39,366 nucleotides of DNA from Diphasiastrum complanatum. Taxonomy: Eukaryota > Streptophyta > Lycopodiopsida > Lycopodiales > Lycopodiaceae. This document shows positions 1 to 11,700 of the stretch, in pieces (within the stretch, counting starts at the first letter, position 1; the number at the start of each line of letters is the position of its first letter). The DNA lies in assembly GCA_029204225.1 (NCBI GenBank), contig MU835410.1, forward strand, positions 1-39,366, written 5' to 3'. Below the pieces are notes generated by a model that was not told where the DNA came from, searched no databases, and worked only from the letters and a program-made list of their open reading frames with translations. The position numbers and the translations under genes were made by a program.

Positions 1-151
1 TTGGTCGTAACTTGGACGAAGATATCAAACAAAATTGCATCTCTGCTAATACAATAGGGAAAAAAAAAGTTGATGTTATGTCTAGGATAATACCCGAAAT
101 AATAAGTAGACGTGCAATCTTTGAGCCTATTGAGTCCAAGCACAAATATTT

Positions 152-535
152 TCAAACCATCAACTTCATTAGGCATATGAGCCTTTGTCGTTGGGTATCC
201 CTACAATATATATATTCCGAGGGACCAAAAAGCAGCTTTAACTTCTTCACCAACGTGGAATTGATGATGTTGTGGGACAAACCAATGTCAAGAAGTACAA
301 CCGACTCCCAACCTTCCAATTTATGTCTTACTAATAGGTATCTAGAAATTGATAAGTTGACGTTGCCTACGTAGAAAGGTGACACTGATGTGCCTAAGGA
401 TTGATCCTGCACACACGAATGGTCATCATACATGGTAATCATCATGTCTCCTCCTTTCATCCTCACTCCCCAACATATCTTCATGCTCAAGCCCTTAAGC
501 CAAGAGGGTGCTCTCGTCCTCAAATTGGTCTGCAT
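152..535 (-). pseudogene. Decayed Ty3/gypsy aspartic protease fragment
   Basis: The minus-strand frame carries a stretch VVLLDIGLSHNIINSTLVKKL, which follows the retropepsin pattern of plant Ty3/gypsy Gag-Pol (usually hydrophobic-LLDSGSTHNFI...). The catalytic D-S/T-G triplet is degraded to D-I-G, so it cannot be an active protease. No gag, RT or integrase is seen next to it; downstream sequence would leave the window at base 1. I read it as a retrotransposon remnant, not a host gene. Family assignment is by motif recognition only. Confidence 0.5.
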
Positions 536-540
536 TTGAT

Positions 541-1388
541 GATACTTTTTCTTATCATGTCGTCTAGAACAGTCCTTGTATATATAAGTGGTAACCTGTT
601 ACGTACCCATAAGGGCACGGGGCCGCATAGTTACCTGAGGTGACGGCCTCATTTACAGGACAGAACGCTAGTCTAGAGCTATAGGTCTTTTTAGTGCCAC
701 ATGTCAATGTCCTAACGGGCACAAGGTGACCCTTTGTTTATGGACCCGCGTCAGTGTGCACAACTGGCGCGTGTCGTTTGGTCATGCGTGACTCCTATGG
801 GTTGGAGATGACCCCACCTGGACTATGTATATAGATGTGGATCCCACGAGCTCGTAATTCATTCTCTCTTGGAGAATGAAGAGCTTCTTCCATTGGGTGG
901 GTCAGGTAAGAACAATTTCGAGACCTTAGGATGTAGGTAGGCGAGGGCTGAGAGTAAGGTATGGTGGGTATGGGACACCATGGCTTAGCCGAGCTTGCTT
1001 GATGGTGGTCTATAGCTACAATGCACAGGGAGAGGTGGCAGGTACCTCTATGGATGGCATTAACGTAGTGGTTCGTCACCTGATTGTGTCTTAGCAATGA
1101 CCAGATCGACGATGAGAATCTAGCATAGGGTAATCAGAGCCACCGATCATTGTGAATAAGGTGCAATCGCTTCAACTTAAGTGATGTGCTTGGACAGCTT
1201 AGTATTCATGGTTTTGATCACTATGAGCAACTTCGCTTTTGGTCCCGTTGAAATCCGACATTGCTTGGATAGGTTTTGGGCATTGTTTAAGGATGGCACT
1301 AACTGTGAGAATTGTTGTTTTAAGATAGTTGTTTTTAGCCGCCCATCAAACCTCATATTGGATAATGGGTTCATAGGACGCCAACCTC
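541..1388. other. No gene; possible decayed LTR
   Basis: No convincing coding sequence. Around 1128-1141 there is a degraded relative of the initiator-Met primer-binding site (GGTAATCAGAGCC against the usual TGGTATCAGAGCC). The preceding few hundred bases share short words with the clear LTR at 20155-20605, for example a TGGGACAC stretch. This may be an old LTR belonging to the plus-strand gypsy fragment that follows, but its ends cannot be drawn. Confidence 0.25.
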
Positions 1389-1690
1389 GTGACTGTTCTT
1401 TTTGATGATGGTTCTACACATAACTTTATAAATGCTAAATTGGTGCAAAAACTCAAGGCGGCCACTGCGCCAAGTAATCACTTGCATGTGGTGAAAATGG
1501 CGTCAAGGGAAGGATCGGCAAGATTGGGACCAGCTTGTTCCTCAGTTTGCCGCTCAAGATTCAAGATTAGGTCGAACCGCTTGATTTTCATATTATGAAT
1601 TTAGATAGCATAGACATAATCTTAGGGAAGGAGTAGTTTTACTCCAAAAAATAAGTCCTTAAGAAAGGGACTACGAGCTCATAGTATAAC
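1389..1690 (+). pseudogene. Decayed Ty3/gypsy protease fragment, plus strand
   Basis: The frame from 1389 reads MTVLFDDGSTHNFINAKLVQ, matching the aspartic protease of plant Ty3/gypsy polyproteins (D-x-G-S-T-H-N-F-I). Further on, near 1594-1625, a second frame gives MNLDSIDIILG, resembling the conserved xxDIVLGMxWL segment that follows the protease. Stops and at least one frame change separate the pieces, so the element is dead. It lies in the opposite orientation to the fragment at 152-535. Confidence 0.55.
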
Positions 1691-2505
1691 ATTTTTGCAT
1701 AATGGCTCATTTGTTAAACTTAAATGCAATGTCGATAGGCCTTTTGATCCTGTTGTATCTGCAGTGGGACCTTGGAGACAATTAATAGTCCTTGAGGCCT
1801 CATTATCAAAGGGCGGTTCATATAATTCTCATAGTGTGACTCAGCTCAGTGCAGCAGGTTACCAATAGAAAGCATCAACCTATTATTGTTCTACATTCTT
1901 GTTCTGTACATTTGCAGGCTTCTCCCTATCTTTATTTTGTTGACATGTTGTTCACACAATTCCCTTGAAGTGCGGACTTGATCACACCACAAAATAATTT
2001 TCTTAAAAATCATGAACAACAGACTCAACATAATCAAAAAACTAAAGAGGGAGCTACAAAGAGAAAAGGAGGACGAAGCAAAGAATAAACATAAAAGGAA
2101 ATTGCTGAAAGCTTGCACTAACAAGATCAAATTCACCATCATGAGATTGAGTAACTTAGTTTTCTTTAAAGGGTATACCACTGCAAAATCTTTTTCTTGG
2201 GCTCAAATTTCAAAATTCTGAATGTTCTCAAATATAGATCAACGTTAAGCTTATGACAATACCAGAAAATAACAAAGCTATATACAGTCCACCAACAAAG
2301 TCTTCAGTCATCCGCTCAGCAGGCACAGCAAGGACTATATGCTATGACATTCACTACAGAGATACTCACATGCAGTAAGGTGCAAGGCTCTTCATATGTA
2401 GGCACGTGTGTTACTTAGGTTTCCAAAAAGTCAAATTTGACGGTTGAAGTTCATTTCACAATCCTGGAAACGTTTTTCAGGGAAATCAAAAAAGGATGCA
2501 ATTAA
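1691..2505. other. No gene recognised
   Basis: Moderately AT-rich sequence with only short chance ORFs. The part nearest 2505 would be the 3' untranslated or flanking region of the minus-strand gene ending at 2506. I see no repeat or RNA structure I can support. Confidence 0.4.
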
Positions 2506-3232
2506 CTAGAAGGCAGTTTTCATCTTTTCATATTCACTCAAAACTAACGGTCTTCGTTCCCAGGGCTGCAAAATATGTTCCCAGAGAGATTGCAAAAAAT
2601 CAGTAACCGCAAGCCTAGGATAATTCCAACCTCTAGCGTAGCACTGATCAAAAATAGCTGAATGCCTAGAACGCTTACCAGAGTTCACCTCACAACATCT
2701 CTTTACAATGAAACAATATACTGTGAGCCTGACGTCCTTAACTCAACTATAGTATCAGAAATTCACTCCTGAGAAGTTTATCCATGAAAAGATAAATACA
2801 ATAGGAGCAGGAAATTCCAAACAGAGCACGAAAGAGATCCATCTAGTCGAAAATGAAATTATAGATTCCTTTCAGCTCAATTGATCAATAAATAGTACGA
2901 AGGTCAAGCGTATTCATCAAAAACAACATACTCTCGCAACTGCAGTCAAGAAGAAACACTGAAAGAACGAAAAAAATACCTGCAGGAATGTCAAAGGAGG
3001 CACATATCACTGCATCGGCAATGGTGATGACCAAATCCAGTTGTTGTCTATTCCATTGGCGCTGACCTCCACTGGCCTCCTCGTCCTTCCCTATGAGTAA
3101 ATCCTGCCCAGCAGTGGCCGCTGCCAAGATGACCGAAAAATATTCCAAACCCTTCTGTACCTCAACCCCCTCTAGACTCCCGGAAAGCGTCCCCGTCTCC
3201 AGGACCTCTACAACTCTCCGAAGCGCGTCCAT
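2506..3232 (-). CDS. Unrecognised two-exon protein gene (about 155 aa)
   Basis: Two minus-strand open frames join cleanly. Exon A runs 3232 to 2980: the ATG is in good context (ACATGG), follows an in-frame stop, and the exon ends CCTGCAG before a GTATTT donor. Exon B runs 2720 to 2506 after a CTCACAG acceptor and ends in TAG. Exon A leaves phase 1 and exon B supplies the two missing bases, giving 468 nt in total. The N-terminal part (starts MDALRRVVEVLETG) looks helical; the C-terminal part is rich in Trp, Arg and Tyr (FLQSLWEHILQPWERRP). There is no signal peptide, membrane segment or motif I recognise, so no function is proposed. It may be a complete small protein, or the last exon may use an earlier donor (GTTAGT near 2550) and continue elsewhere. 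The TATA-like box and CT-rich leader upstream support a real transcription unit. Confidence 0.45.
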
Positions 3233-3346
3233 GTCGCCCCCTCCGACGACGCCTCACTGCCGGGCTACTTCGTTTCAGGGATAAGAGGAAGCACATACAA
3301 CCATAGGCACTGCCTCCAACCGGAGGACCAATAGCACTGCCTCTGA

Positions 3347-4062
3347 TCTGCAATTGCAAGATTTCTAACCGAAGATATAAACAGTTTAATGATACGATAC
3401 AGAAACAAAAGCATAAACGGTAAACGCCAAAGCAGTACCTGACTAAAAGCAAGGGGAATAGAGCATAATATTATGTAACGTATGTATAATATAATAATTT
3501 TCAACACTTGAAAAGAAGTATGAGACTAAATCTGCTCCACAAAGTCTGACAGAAATATGTGGAAGCCCAAGGGACTCCGATCTAGATGCAAACAGATCTT
3601 TCAAGATATATATGAATACACATGTAAATGACGGTCTGTGTGTATGGAAATTAGAGCAACTCGAGGCTGATACGCAAATGATTAACTATTGAAGAATCTT
3701 ACAAGAAGCCACAGAATAGTCAAGAAGACATGAGGCAGCGAAGCAGTTGAGAAAGTGAAACACCTTTGAGCAACATAATGAAATCCGCTTTTTCTAGTGC
3801 AATAAAACTTACAGAAACACTGATCAAGATGCCGAGCAGACGACGAAAATAAAATACAGCCGTCTGCAGAGGGGCGTGCTGATGCGCGGATCAAGCAGAT
3901 GGAGATCCGACAACGGGAAAAGGGAAGGACAATCTCTCCTGCGTGCAGAGAGAGAGAGAAAGAGAGAAGAGAGGAGCAGGGGAGAGATGAGAGATGAGAG
4001 ACGAAGAAAAAAGAGAAAAAGGAAGAAAGTCGGTGTAAATAAAGTAAAGAGAGTTAATATAG
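3347..4062 (-). promoter_or_regulatory. Promoter and CT-rich 5' leader of the 2.5-3.2 kb gene
   Basis: On the minus strand a TATA-like CTATATTAAC (4053-4062) precedes a strongly pyrimidine-rich leader (about 3940-4025, runs of TCTC), typical of plant core promoters and 5' UTRs. A GTAAGT donor at 3812 and a TTGCAG acceptor just before 3347 suggest a leader intron, after which the leader continues to the ATG at 3232. Inferred from sequence pattern only; other splice choices are possible. Confidence 0.35.
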
Positions 4063-4344
4063 AACAGCTATCACGGCACAACGGGCCAAACCGTGCGTAG
4101 GTCAATATCAAAATGCTTGAACCGAGCGGTAAATGGCGCGGCTGGAACTTACTCGGGAAAACTAAGCGGTGAACGGAACTGTGCGGGTCACCACGTCCCC
4201 ACCAATCGTCCTTGACTCATAAGCACTTTAGTATTAATATGATGCTCCTTTTTTTTTAGTGGAATTTGGACCCATGAGTTGATGGGTGTGTTTTTTGAGT
4301 GAGCTCTGGCCTTATAGTCACATCGGATGTGTGTGGGTAAAAGA

Positions 4345-4590
4345 GGTGGATTTCTTGATTCTTGCAACTTTGCTTGTCTTGTTGCAATGATCCATACATG
4401 TGTGTTTGAGGTTGATTGATTGATTCTTGCAACTTCGATTGTGTTGTTATTGTGATCCATACATGTGTGTCAAGGCTGATTACTTCAACTATGCTGTTAC
4501 AATGATCTGCAAATGTGTGTTTGAGGTAGATTTCTTGATTCTCGCAACTTTTGTTGTTTTATTATAGTGATCCATACATGTGTGTTTTTC
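4345..4590. repeat. Four-copy tandem repeat, 50-65 bp units
   Basis: Units containing GATTCTTGCAACTT and TGATCCATACATGTGTGT recur with the latter word at about 4388, 4453, 4503 (altered) and 4568. Spacing is 65, 50 and 65 bp. The copies are diverged, so the array is old. No ORF crosses it. Confidence 0.75.
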
Positions 4591-4865
4591 ATAAGTGCCT
4601 TGCATCACCTAGAGTATAGCTCCTCCATGTTTTCTTATGAGAATGCAAATTTTTCTGATCCTAAGCATTTCATGTCTTGCTTCTATATATAAAAGATTTT
4701 GCATTGTTGTACACTCTAGCTTATACTGCACATCAACTTCGTAAAGAATCAGTGTACTCAGCTCATTTAATCGAAACATAAGATAGGATTTTTCTTGCAC
4801 ATTATCGTGTCTTGAAGTATTTGATTTTACTTTCTGTTTTGATAAGACACTTGAATCATCATACT

Positions 4866-5130
4866 TCCATAGCGATAACGTCTACGCCTTCCATGGTTGT
4901 CTACGATACCTCGAGAAGGTAGTAGAACGAATGTCGTTGAGTCCTGCGTTATCAGCTATCAAAGGCATTAATTCATGTTATCAATTATCATCCTCGTTAC
5001 ACCTTCCACAACGATAATGACTACACCTTCCATGGCTGTCTATGACACCTCAAGAAGGTAGTAGAACGGAAGTCGCTGACTCCTACATTATCAACAATCA
5101 GAAGTGTTAATTCGTTTTACATCTAAAAGT
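4866..5130. repeat. Two-copy tandem repeat, 139-bp period
   Basis: A segment including CGATAACGTCTACGCCTTCC (from 4873) recurs with substitutions from 5012, followed in both copies by AGAAGGTAGTAGAACG and a TTAATTC-containing end. It lies just upstream of the primer-binding site at 5301, so it may be part of a decayed LTR. Confidence 0.75.
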
Positions 5131-5300
5131 TACAAGATTTTGGCTCATAGTAGATCTCATATACGTTGAAGGTTGTTATTATTCTGACTTTAATTTGGCA
5201 CTGTCAGTTAAAAAAACTGAAAAGATTTCAAATGAGATTCAATTTCTACAAGAGATATCAGAATATTCAGTTTAGATCATCTCATCCCAACCATCAATAG

Positions 5301-5770
5301 TGGTATCAGAGCCACCTGACCACCAGGATTTCCAACAATGGTGTCAAAGCTACATGACCATCGCGATTTCCAGTAGGAGAGCCATCTACTCAGCAACCGA
5401 CAATAATTCGAAGGTCTTCTTGATTCCAACATGGTCCTGATCGATACATTCCTTAGGCATTCATTAGTCACAACGAGCCTCCCTCGGTTGTAGAAGCATT
5501 GTCAAGCCCGGATGCAAACAACTAGCATATTGCCATGAATGCTTAATACAATTTCTTGTTAAAGAACAAGACATGGCGTCTTGTCAAACCTCATCCAAAT
5601 GCGGAAATCATCGACATGAAATGGATCTTCAAGTTGAAGCTTAATTGAAACAACTCAATTGCCAGATGGAAAGCTCGACTAGTTGTCAAAGGCTATGAAC
5701 AAGTCTACAGGATTGACTACACTGAGACCTCCAATCCAGTGGTAAAATCCATACATTACTCGATATCGCA
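5301..5770 (+). mobile_element. Ty1/Copia remnant: primer-binding site plus RT piece
   Basis: TGGTATCAGAGCC at 5301-5313 is the plant initiator-Met tRNA primer-binding site. Only about 250 bp later (5560-5770) the plus strand encodes reverse transcriptase words typical of Copia: DMKWIFKLKLN, then ARWKARLVVKGYEQ, then DYTETSNPVVKS. Gag, protease and integrase are missing and a stop interrupts the RT, so this is an internally deleted dead copy. No 3' LTR was found. Confidence 0.7.
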
Positions 5771-6889
5771 ATTGCTGAAGATCCATAAATTTGGAGATGT
5801 AGATTGAACTCATACACAAGCACTTATAGACTACAATTTGTAGCAAAATACCATCCATTAAAATAAGCAAAATATCTTCGTAAGCAAAAACAATTCACTT
5901 TACGAGAAATACTTGTAAGATCCATAGGTCTCAATAAACATGGAGTAAACTCATTTAATAGGTCGGAAATTACTCAACATACTTAAGAATTAACATAGTT
6001 CTTGATTATCCACTAATAATAATTAAGTATCTGTCTATGATCATAAATCACAAACATTTAGATTCTTATGATTCGTCGATCATAATTCACTGGAATCCAA
6101 AATCATAATCATTAAGAAATAGTAGAGCATATATCCAACCAAATTTCTACTGAATTTTGAAAAAGTCATCACTTCACCCCTCCTAGAGTTTTCTCAATTT
6201 CTTATAAAAATTAGATAGAGAGATGACAGATGAAAATATTGGAACCATGAAAAGTCAATAATAAGTGCCTTCCAAAAAGAATTCACTCTATTATTTACAA
6301 GACCTTTGTTCCAAACATTTTCAACACGAGTGATAGTAATCATCAACCATTTGAGATCTATCTTTGCATAAGAGACAATCTTGTTTCAAGAAATTGAAAC
6401 ACCACTATCTTTGAACTACTTGAATCCCAAGTCTTAACCATACAAGTAGTAATTCACATTTTGATAACAGTCCCTCAGAAAACAAGTAATTTTCATGCTA
6501 GAATGATCATATAAATTTAATTTGATGTCTAGTATTCGAGACGTTCAAAATAAGTAAGGGTTAATTAGAAGGTGAGGGGAAGCTTTAAGGGTTTCTGACT
6601 TGTAAATTTTGAGATACCATTAGGGATCATCTCAAAATTTCCCAAATTACCCTGAAACAATTAACATTTGGATTTGTGTGTTAGTATTAGTATTACTGTA
6701 ATGACTAACCACTAGTCTATAGATCACTCTCGCACAAGAATTCCTCTTTGAAATCACTAATGTCCCATACTATCAGCTTTCCCTCCAAGAAAGTTCTTTG
6801 CTTCTAGATATGTTCTCTAGAAAATAAAAAAGATTAACTAGCTATCCAAGTACAGGATCCAATCTTCAACCAATTCCAAGAGACACTTC
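5771..6889. other. No gene; AT-rich, probably decayed retrotransposon
   Basis: AT-rich sequence without a supportable ORF. The right part lies downstream (in the minus sense) of the gypsy RT fragment and may be the ruined RNase H/integrase region of that element, but no motif is readable. Confidence 0.3.
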
Positions 6890-7310
6890 GTACCATCGAA
6901 TTCTCTCATGTTCCTTAAGTGATTCACTGTAGATGAAAATATCATCTAAGAATACCACTAGGCATTGACCCAGGTATGGATGGAAATATCATTCATATAT
7001 TGTTGAAATAACTCGAGTGTATTCATTTCTAAAAGGAAACATTAAGAATTCAAACCAACCAAAGCAATAAAATAAAAGATGTTTAATATCTATATCTGAA
7101 TTGATATGAAAAATCCAGAAGATCTTTAATCGCCTTATCCGATATATTAGAGATCTCAAACATCCGTCTAGATTTCCCATACCGTATAGGCACATATCTT
7201 CCAACCAAGCATTGGAGAACCCATAAAAAAAATTCGATGGATAACAATAATTTATTTATGAAATGGTGATTCAATAAAAAGGCCCACACATGGCTTATTG
7301 TCACATTGTC
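6890..7310 (-). pseudogene. Decayed Ty3/gypsy reverse transcriptase fragment
   Basis: In one minus-strand frame, HPYLGQCLVVFLDDIFIYS matches the gypsy RT motif around the catalytic F-x-D-D box (FLDD codons at 6940-6951), followed by SLKEHER. Just upstream in another frame, WFEFLMFPF corresponds to the usual YEFxVMPFGL segment. The frames are broken by shifts and stops, so the enzyme is dead. The rest of the element was not identified. Confidence 0.65.
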
Positions 7311-8920
7311 AATCCATTCTGGTTAGTATTAGGCTTTACAATTTCCTCCATCAGAGAGCATTATCACTAAGGGAAAGCTTTTTCCAATACTAACAACTTA
7401 AATGTGATCCATGTGTTAACTCCCTTTTTTATTTCAACCAAATCATTCAAAAAATTATGGTCATTCTCATGCTCTTATTAGATACTCAACATGAATTCAA
7501 TTCAACGAATTCAACAAGCGATATTATGCAATTTTCCCACAGGGATCTCCAAAATCCAAATTATATATATAATAGCTTTTGCTTGCCAATTACTAATGAT
7601 GACCAAAATCAATTAGAATGCAACAGCACAATTATCGGTATTTTACCAACCAAAAAGGACAAAAAAGCCACAAGAACAATTAAACTCTATTCCCAGGAAA
7701 TACTCTTACTCTTGAGTTAAATCTTTAACTAACACAATACTAGAAAATCAAATTTTTGTTTACCGGGTATAGGTCTGCTGCAAATCCTAAATACATGAAC
7801 CTAGCTCATAGACTTGTAGTTAGGACTCATCTCACCAGTCAAAATTATTCACTCATCCGCTTCCCCGGTTATGAATTGGAGAATTGGCAATTCCATTCTC
7901 ACTGTTGATTTAGGTAGATTCACTCAAAAACCCCCACACCGAAATTGACAAACCAAAACCATTGCAGATAGCCATGCATTCAACAAAATGCACTATCTCT
8001 TCTTTGCAAAGAAATAGCTATAACATCAATGCAACCCTAAGGCCTACTAGCATGCAACATCCATTGTCACTCGTTTGAAAGTCATGAAATTACCAACACT
8101 ATGCAACTATTTTGACAGTGACAACAACCACAATCACTACCTGTCCAAATAGCGACAGCCATGACTGTCGCTCATCTGTAATAACTATAGCCATGATCAC
8201 CGCCAAAATCAACCTCACACAACAAAGCTCAAATGTCTATATACATTTGTATATATATATATGTATATAATCATTTGATAGATGATGATGTTGTATCAAG
8301 CAAACAAGCATTCAAAATCTGATGATCATTATAATTAATCAGTAGACATTGTAGATGTTATCATATCTATTAGATTCACATGGAGAGTCAGATTAAGCTA
8401 TAGAATGATATTTGTATCATCATAGACATAACAAAACTAAGACCTAGTTTCAAGTACGTGGTTATTGTCACAATTGTTTTGTGGTCATCATTCACCTGAC
8501 TTGTATTATTTTACTTTATAATCAATTCATTGTCTCATTGTGTTCAAATGCGTGAATGTTATGCTACTATGCTTTATCCTTTTGTCAGATTGCTTTAGTT
8601 TTGTCTAAATATTTGCCTTCTTTCACAGCTAATAGTAATCAGACTTTGTGTTTGTCTACATAATTGATACTCTAATTCGATTCTATAGTTGTAGTACATG
8701 CACCGAGGGAGTTCCCATCCCCGAAACTCCCAAGTGTTCCTAGGGGTGGTTCGATTATCTACTTGTGAGGGTGGATTTTGAATGTGGTAATGTCAATTGC
8801 AGCTATTTATTGTCATTTGGGTTGTCTAAGAACTGGTAGCCAGATCAAATGTAAGGGTATGAAAGCTGCCTGTAGAGGATGTTGCAGCAAATTAACCAAA
8901 TTGAGAGTGGCACCTAGCTT
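7311..8920. other. No gene; AT-rich spacer
   Basis: Only chance ORFs. A short (TA)n-like stretch lies at about 8236-8270. The larger open frame near 7457-7720 is Asn/Ile-rich, lacks any motif and is attributed to base composition. Confidence 0.35.
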
Positions 8921-9256
8921 TTTTGGAACTAGACAACATCAAAATTAAAATGGACACAAATCAATTCATGTGGTCTTGCATAAGTGATATAACTTGTACC
9001 TGTAAAGTCAATTCTAATGTCACTATGTATCCTCCAGTCATTAACGGTTTTTGGTATGTGCAACAAGGAACAAATCTTATGCAATCTGAAGTAGACTCAT
9101 TGAACCGAGGTGGATATCTTGGACACATCTAGTTTATGTTCCCATAATGTTTCACAACAAAGAAACAAGACCAGAGACCCCCAAGAACCTTTCAATGTTA
9201 ATTGCAATAATATTAGCATGAATTTCACAACCAATCTAACGTTAGAACATCGATAG

Positions 9257-9643
9257 ATGAGACATATACCTAGTGTGTCAAAATCTGCTAGAGATCGAAT
9301 GGAAAAGGGACTATCACTGAAGGGGCATGTATTGGAAGTGATCAAAGTACCTTCAGAACATAATGAGTTATATGTCCTTAAAAGTTTTGATAGCATTCAA
9401 ACAGGTGTAGTTTATCAAGTCATGATTGGTAATGAGCGATCGTGCACATGTGCAAATTTCTCTTTGAACATGACCATGAAAAAATACATATCTTGCGAGC
9501 ATATGTATTTTGTTTACTTGAAAGTCAAGGGGTTGGATGCATATGAAAATATGTTCACGCATCAACATGTCCTAAAACTACAAGATAATTTCCATGTGTC
9601 TAGCATGATTAAAGTTGACTTAAATGTCTTGTTTGGTTTGTAG
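9257..9643 (+). CDS. SWIM zinc-finger protein fragment (MULE/FAR1-like)
   Basis: A 128-codon frame contains CTCANF at about residue 55 and, about 20 residues later, CEHMYFVYLKVKG. This is the CxC...CxH pattern of the SWIM zinc finger found at the end of Mutator-like (MuDR) transposases and the FAR1/FHY3 family derived from them. The upstream part (SARDRMEKGLSLKGHVLEV) is compatible with the linker before SWIM in such proteins. No DDE catalytic core or FAR1 DNA-binding domain is seen, and the frame opens after a stop, so it is most likely the 3' end of a decayed MULE. A small independent SWIM protein is the alternative. Confidence 0.5.
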   Translation: MRHIPSVSKSARDRMEKGLSLKGHVLEVIKVPSEHNELYVLKSFDSIQTGVVYQVMIGNERSCTCANFSLNMTMKKYISCEHMYFVYLKVKGLDAYENMFTHQHVLKLQDNFHVSSMIKVDLNVLFGL

Positions 9644-11404
9644 CAATCTAAGAGCTTTCTAATATGTCTATCCCATGTGTTCAAAATTTTCTAAACAAAT
9701 ACGATTTTCCTAAGAACCCTGATGTGAATGGGAGTGTGGCCCTATGTGCATTGTTTCCTAGTAAAGTATTTTTTTCTTCTATGATGTTTTTATCATGGCT
9801 GTCTAAAAATCCAATGTAAAAAAACTCACAAAACTCGCAAATATGTACTCACAATTTGCCATTCCCCTCTATCTAAGTACTTTCTATCATGCATGGATAG
9901 CATCCTTCAACTCCTTAAGATCAAGCTCATCACCAACCCTTGCCTCATTCATATGCCAACAATATCATGATACTACCAAATATCTATACCTATAAATCAT
10001 AAATTTTATATAAAAAGGTTGTTGAATTGCTTCAAATTTTCATTCTGGCAAATGTCAATATGTTATCTATCACCTAGATACTCCACTAGATATATTGAAA
10101 GTAACACATTTGTATTTTTACTGTGATGAATCCGTGGCTACTAGAGAATTATGTACAAATGTACATTCATTGAAAAGCTCTAGTATACAATGACCTTAGA
10201 TTATATTCCACTCTCAACCGAACCTTGCACTAGCAAGGATATACATAAATTGCTTGAATGGGTGATTTAGCAAGGATTTGCCATGTTTGATTTGGACTTA
10301 ATCTCTATTTTTGAAAATACCAAGATAAGATGAGTACTAAATCATTCCTGTAGACAATTTTTGTACATAGTAATCAATGGGTTAAATCTTGAACCTTTGT
10401 AGCTCTATCAATCTATGTACAGATTAAACATATTTATAAATATATGATAAGAATTACATAACTCTTTCAAAGTCACTACTTCAAAAGAAAGTTCACGCTT
10501 GAATATGATAAAAAATTTGCCACCTTCATGCAAAACCTTAAGCATGTTTGCATTGAGTTATAGAAAAAACATCAAAGAAAAAAGAAAGTTGTTTCATTGC
10601 TTATCATAAGTTGAAAACACCAAACACGGTAAAGTATTATGGAGCTATTTGTTTGGATTCTAGTCTAGTTTTGCCTTGACATTGACTACAAGTGTCCATT
10701 TTGATTCGGTCATGAAGGATCTATTGCATTCTCATTTTTTACAATCTCAATACACCACCAAGTTTGTGCACAAGTTTACAATTCATCAACTACAATGACC
10801 TTGATGGTGACTAAATACAAGTGACATTTTCTAGAAGCATTTATTTCTTGAAAGCATTGTAACTATTAGAAAATTTGGTACTCTAATAGAAAATTAGCTC
10901 TTTTGTGACAAAAAATAAGAGTTCTATTTGATGATGAAATACCTTGACTATATCATTATTATGCACATTGTTTGCCTTCTATTGTTTCATGATTTATACA
11001 AATGACAAAAAAAAGTTCTTCTTTACCATGTTGAGAAATGTTTATAACTACAAAACTTAAGAAAATCAAGCTATGTTGTGAAGATTATGCGGCAATAAGA
11101 TGTGCTTTCCTTTTGAGTAGATTGTAAGAGTTGTCACGTTTTTTTCTCTTTCTCGAAGCCAAAATTTCATCACAATTCAATAATTTAACTGCAATCGTAA
11201 TGTGTACATATCTTGAATTTGTTATCGTTTGTTAGCTAAACAATTTTGACACTCATAAGAGAAATGCTTTATTAAAGAAAAATAAAAATGTGAATAACAA
11301 TGAGGACTAACAATTTTCTTCAAGTTTTATTTTATTTTATACTAAACATGGAGACAATACACTTCTACAACTAAGTGTTTCCATGGAGCAAGGCCAGCCT
11401 TGAT
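9644..11404. other. No gene; strongly AT-rich spacer
   Basis: No ORF of note and no motif readable on either strand. Composition and the position between element remnants suggest old transposon sequence, but nothing can be named. Confidence 0.35.
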
Positions 11405-11700
11405 TATTTGTTAGCTGATGCCATGCCCCAAGGTGTCGATGTAGAACCTCTCCACCCAAAAGGGCTTCTAGTAGAGATGAAGTTGAGAGCCAAGTATGAG
11501 AGCACGAGAATCATTAGTGCTAGGCTAAAAATGTATATTATATGAGCCCCATGGTAATTCCCGAACGATGGAAAACCATGTGGGAGCTAGTAACTTAGAC
11601 TCTCTCAACTTAAGTTATATTTTTAATAAGAGGCCTCCTATTATCATGTAAGAGGTGGAACCTAAATCTTTATAGAATGGGGTTCACTCAGTTGTAAGAG

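Noticed and set aside
1128-1141. GGTAATCAGAGCC as a genuine primer-binding site
   Set aside because: It has an inserted/altered base relative to the consensus and no definable LTR end beside it, so it is recorded only as a possible relic.
3093-3284. Plus-strand ORF, Ser/Pro-rich
   Set aside because: Antisense shadow of exon A of the 2.5-3.2 kb gene.
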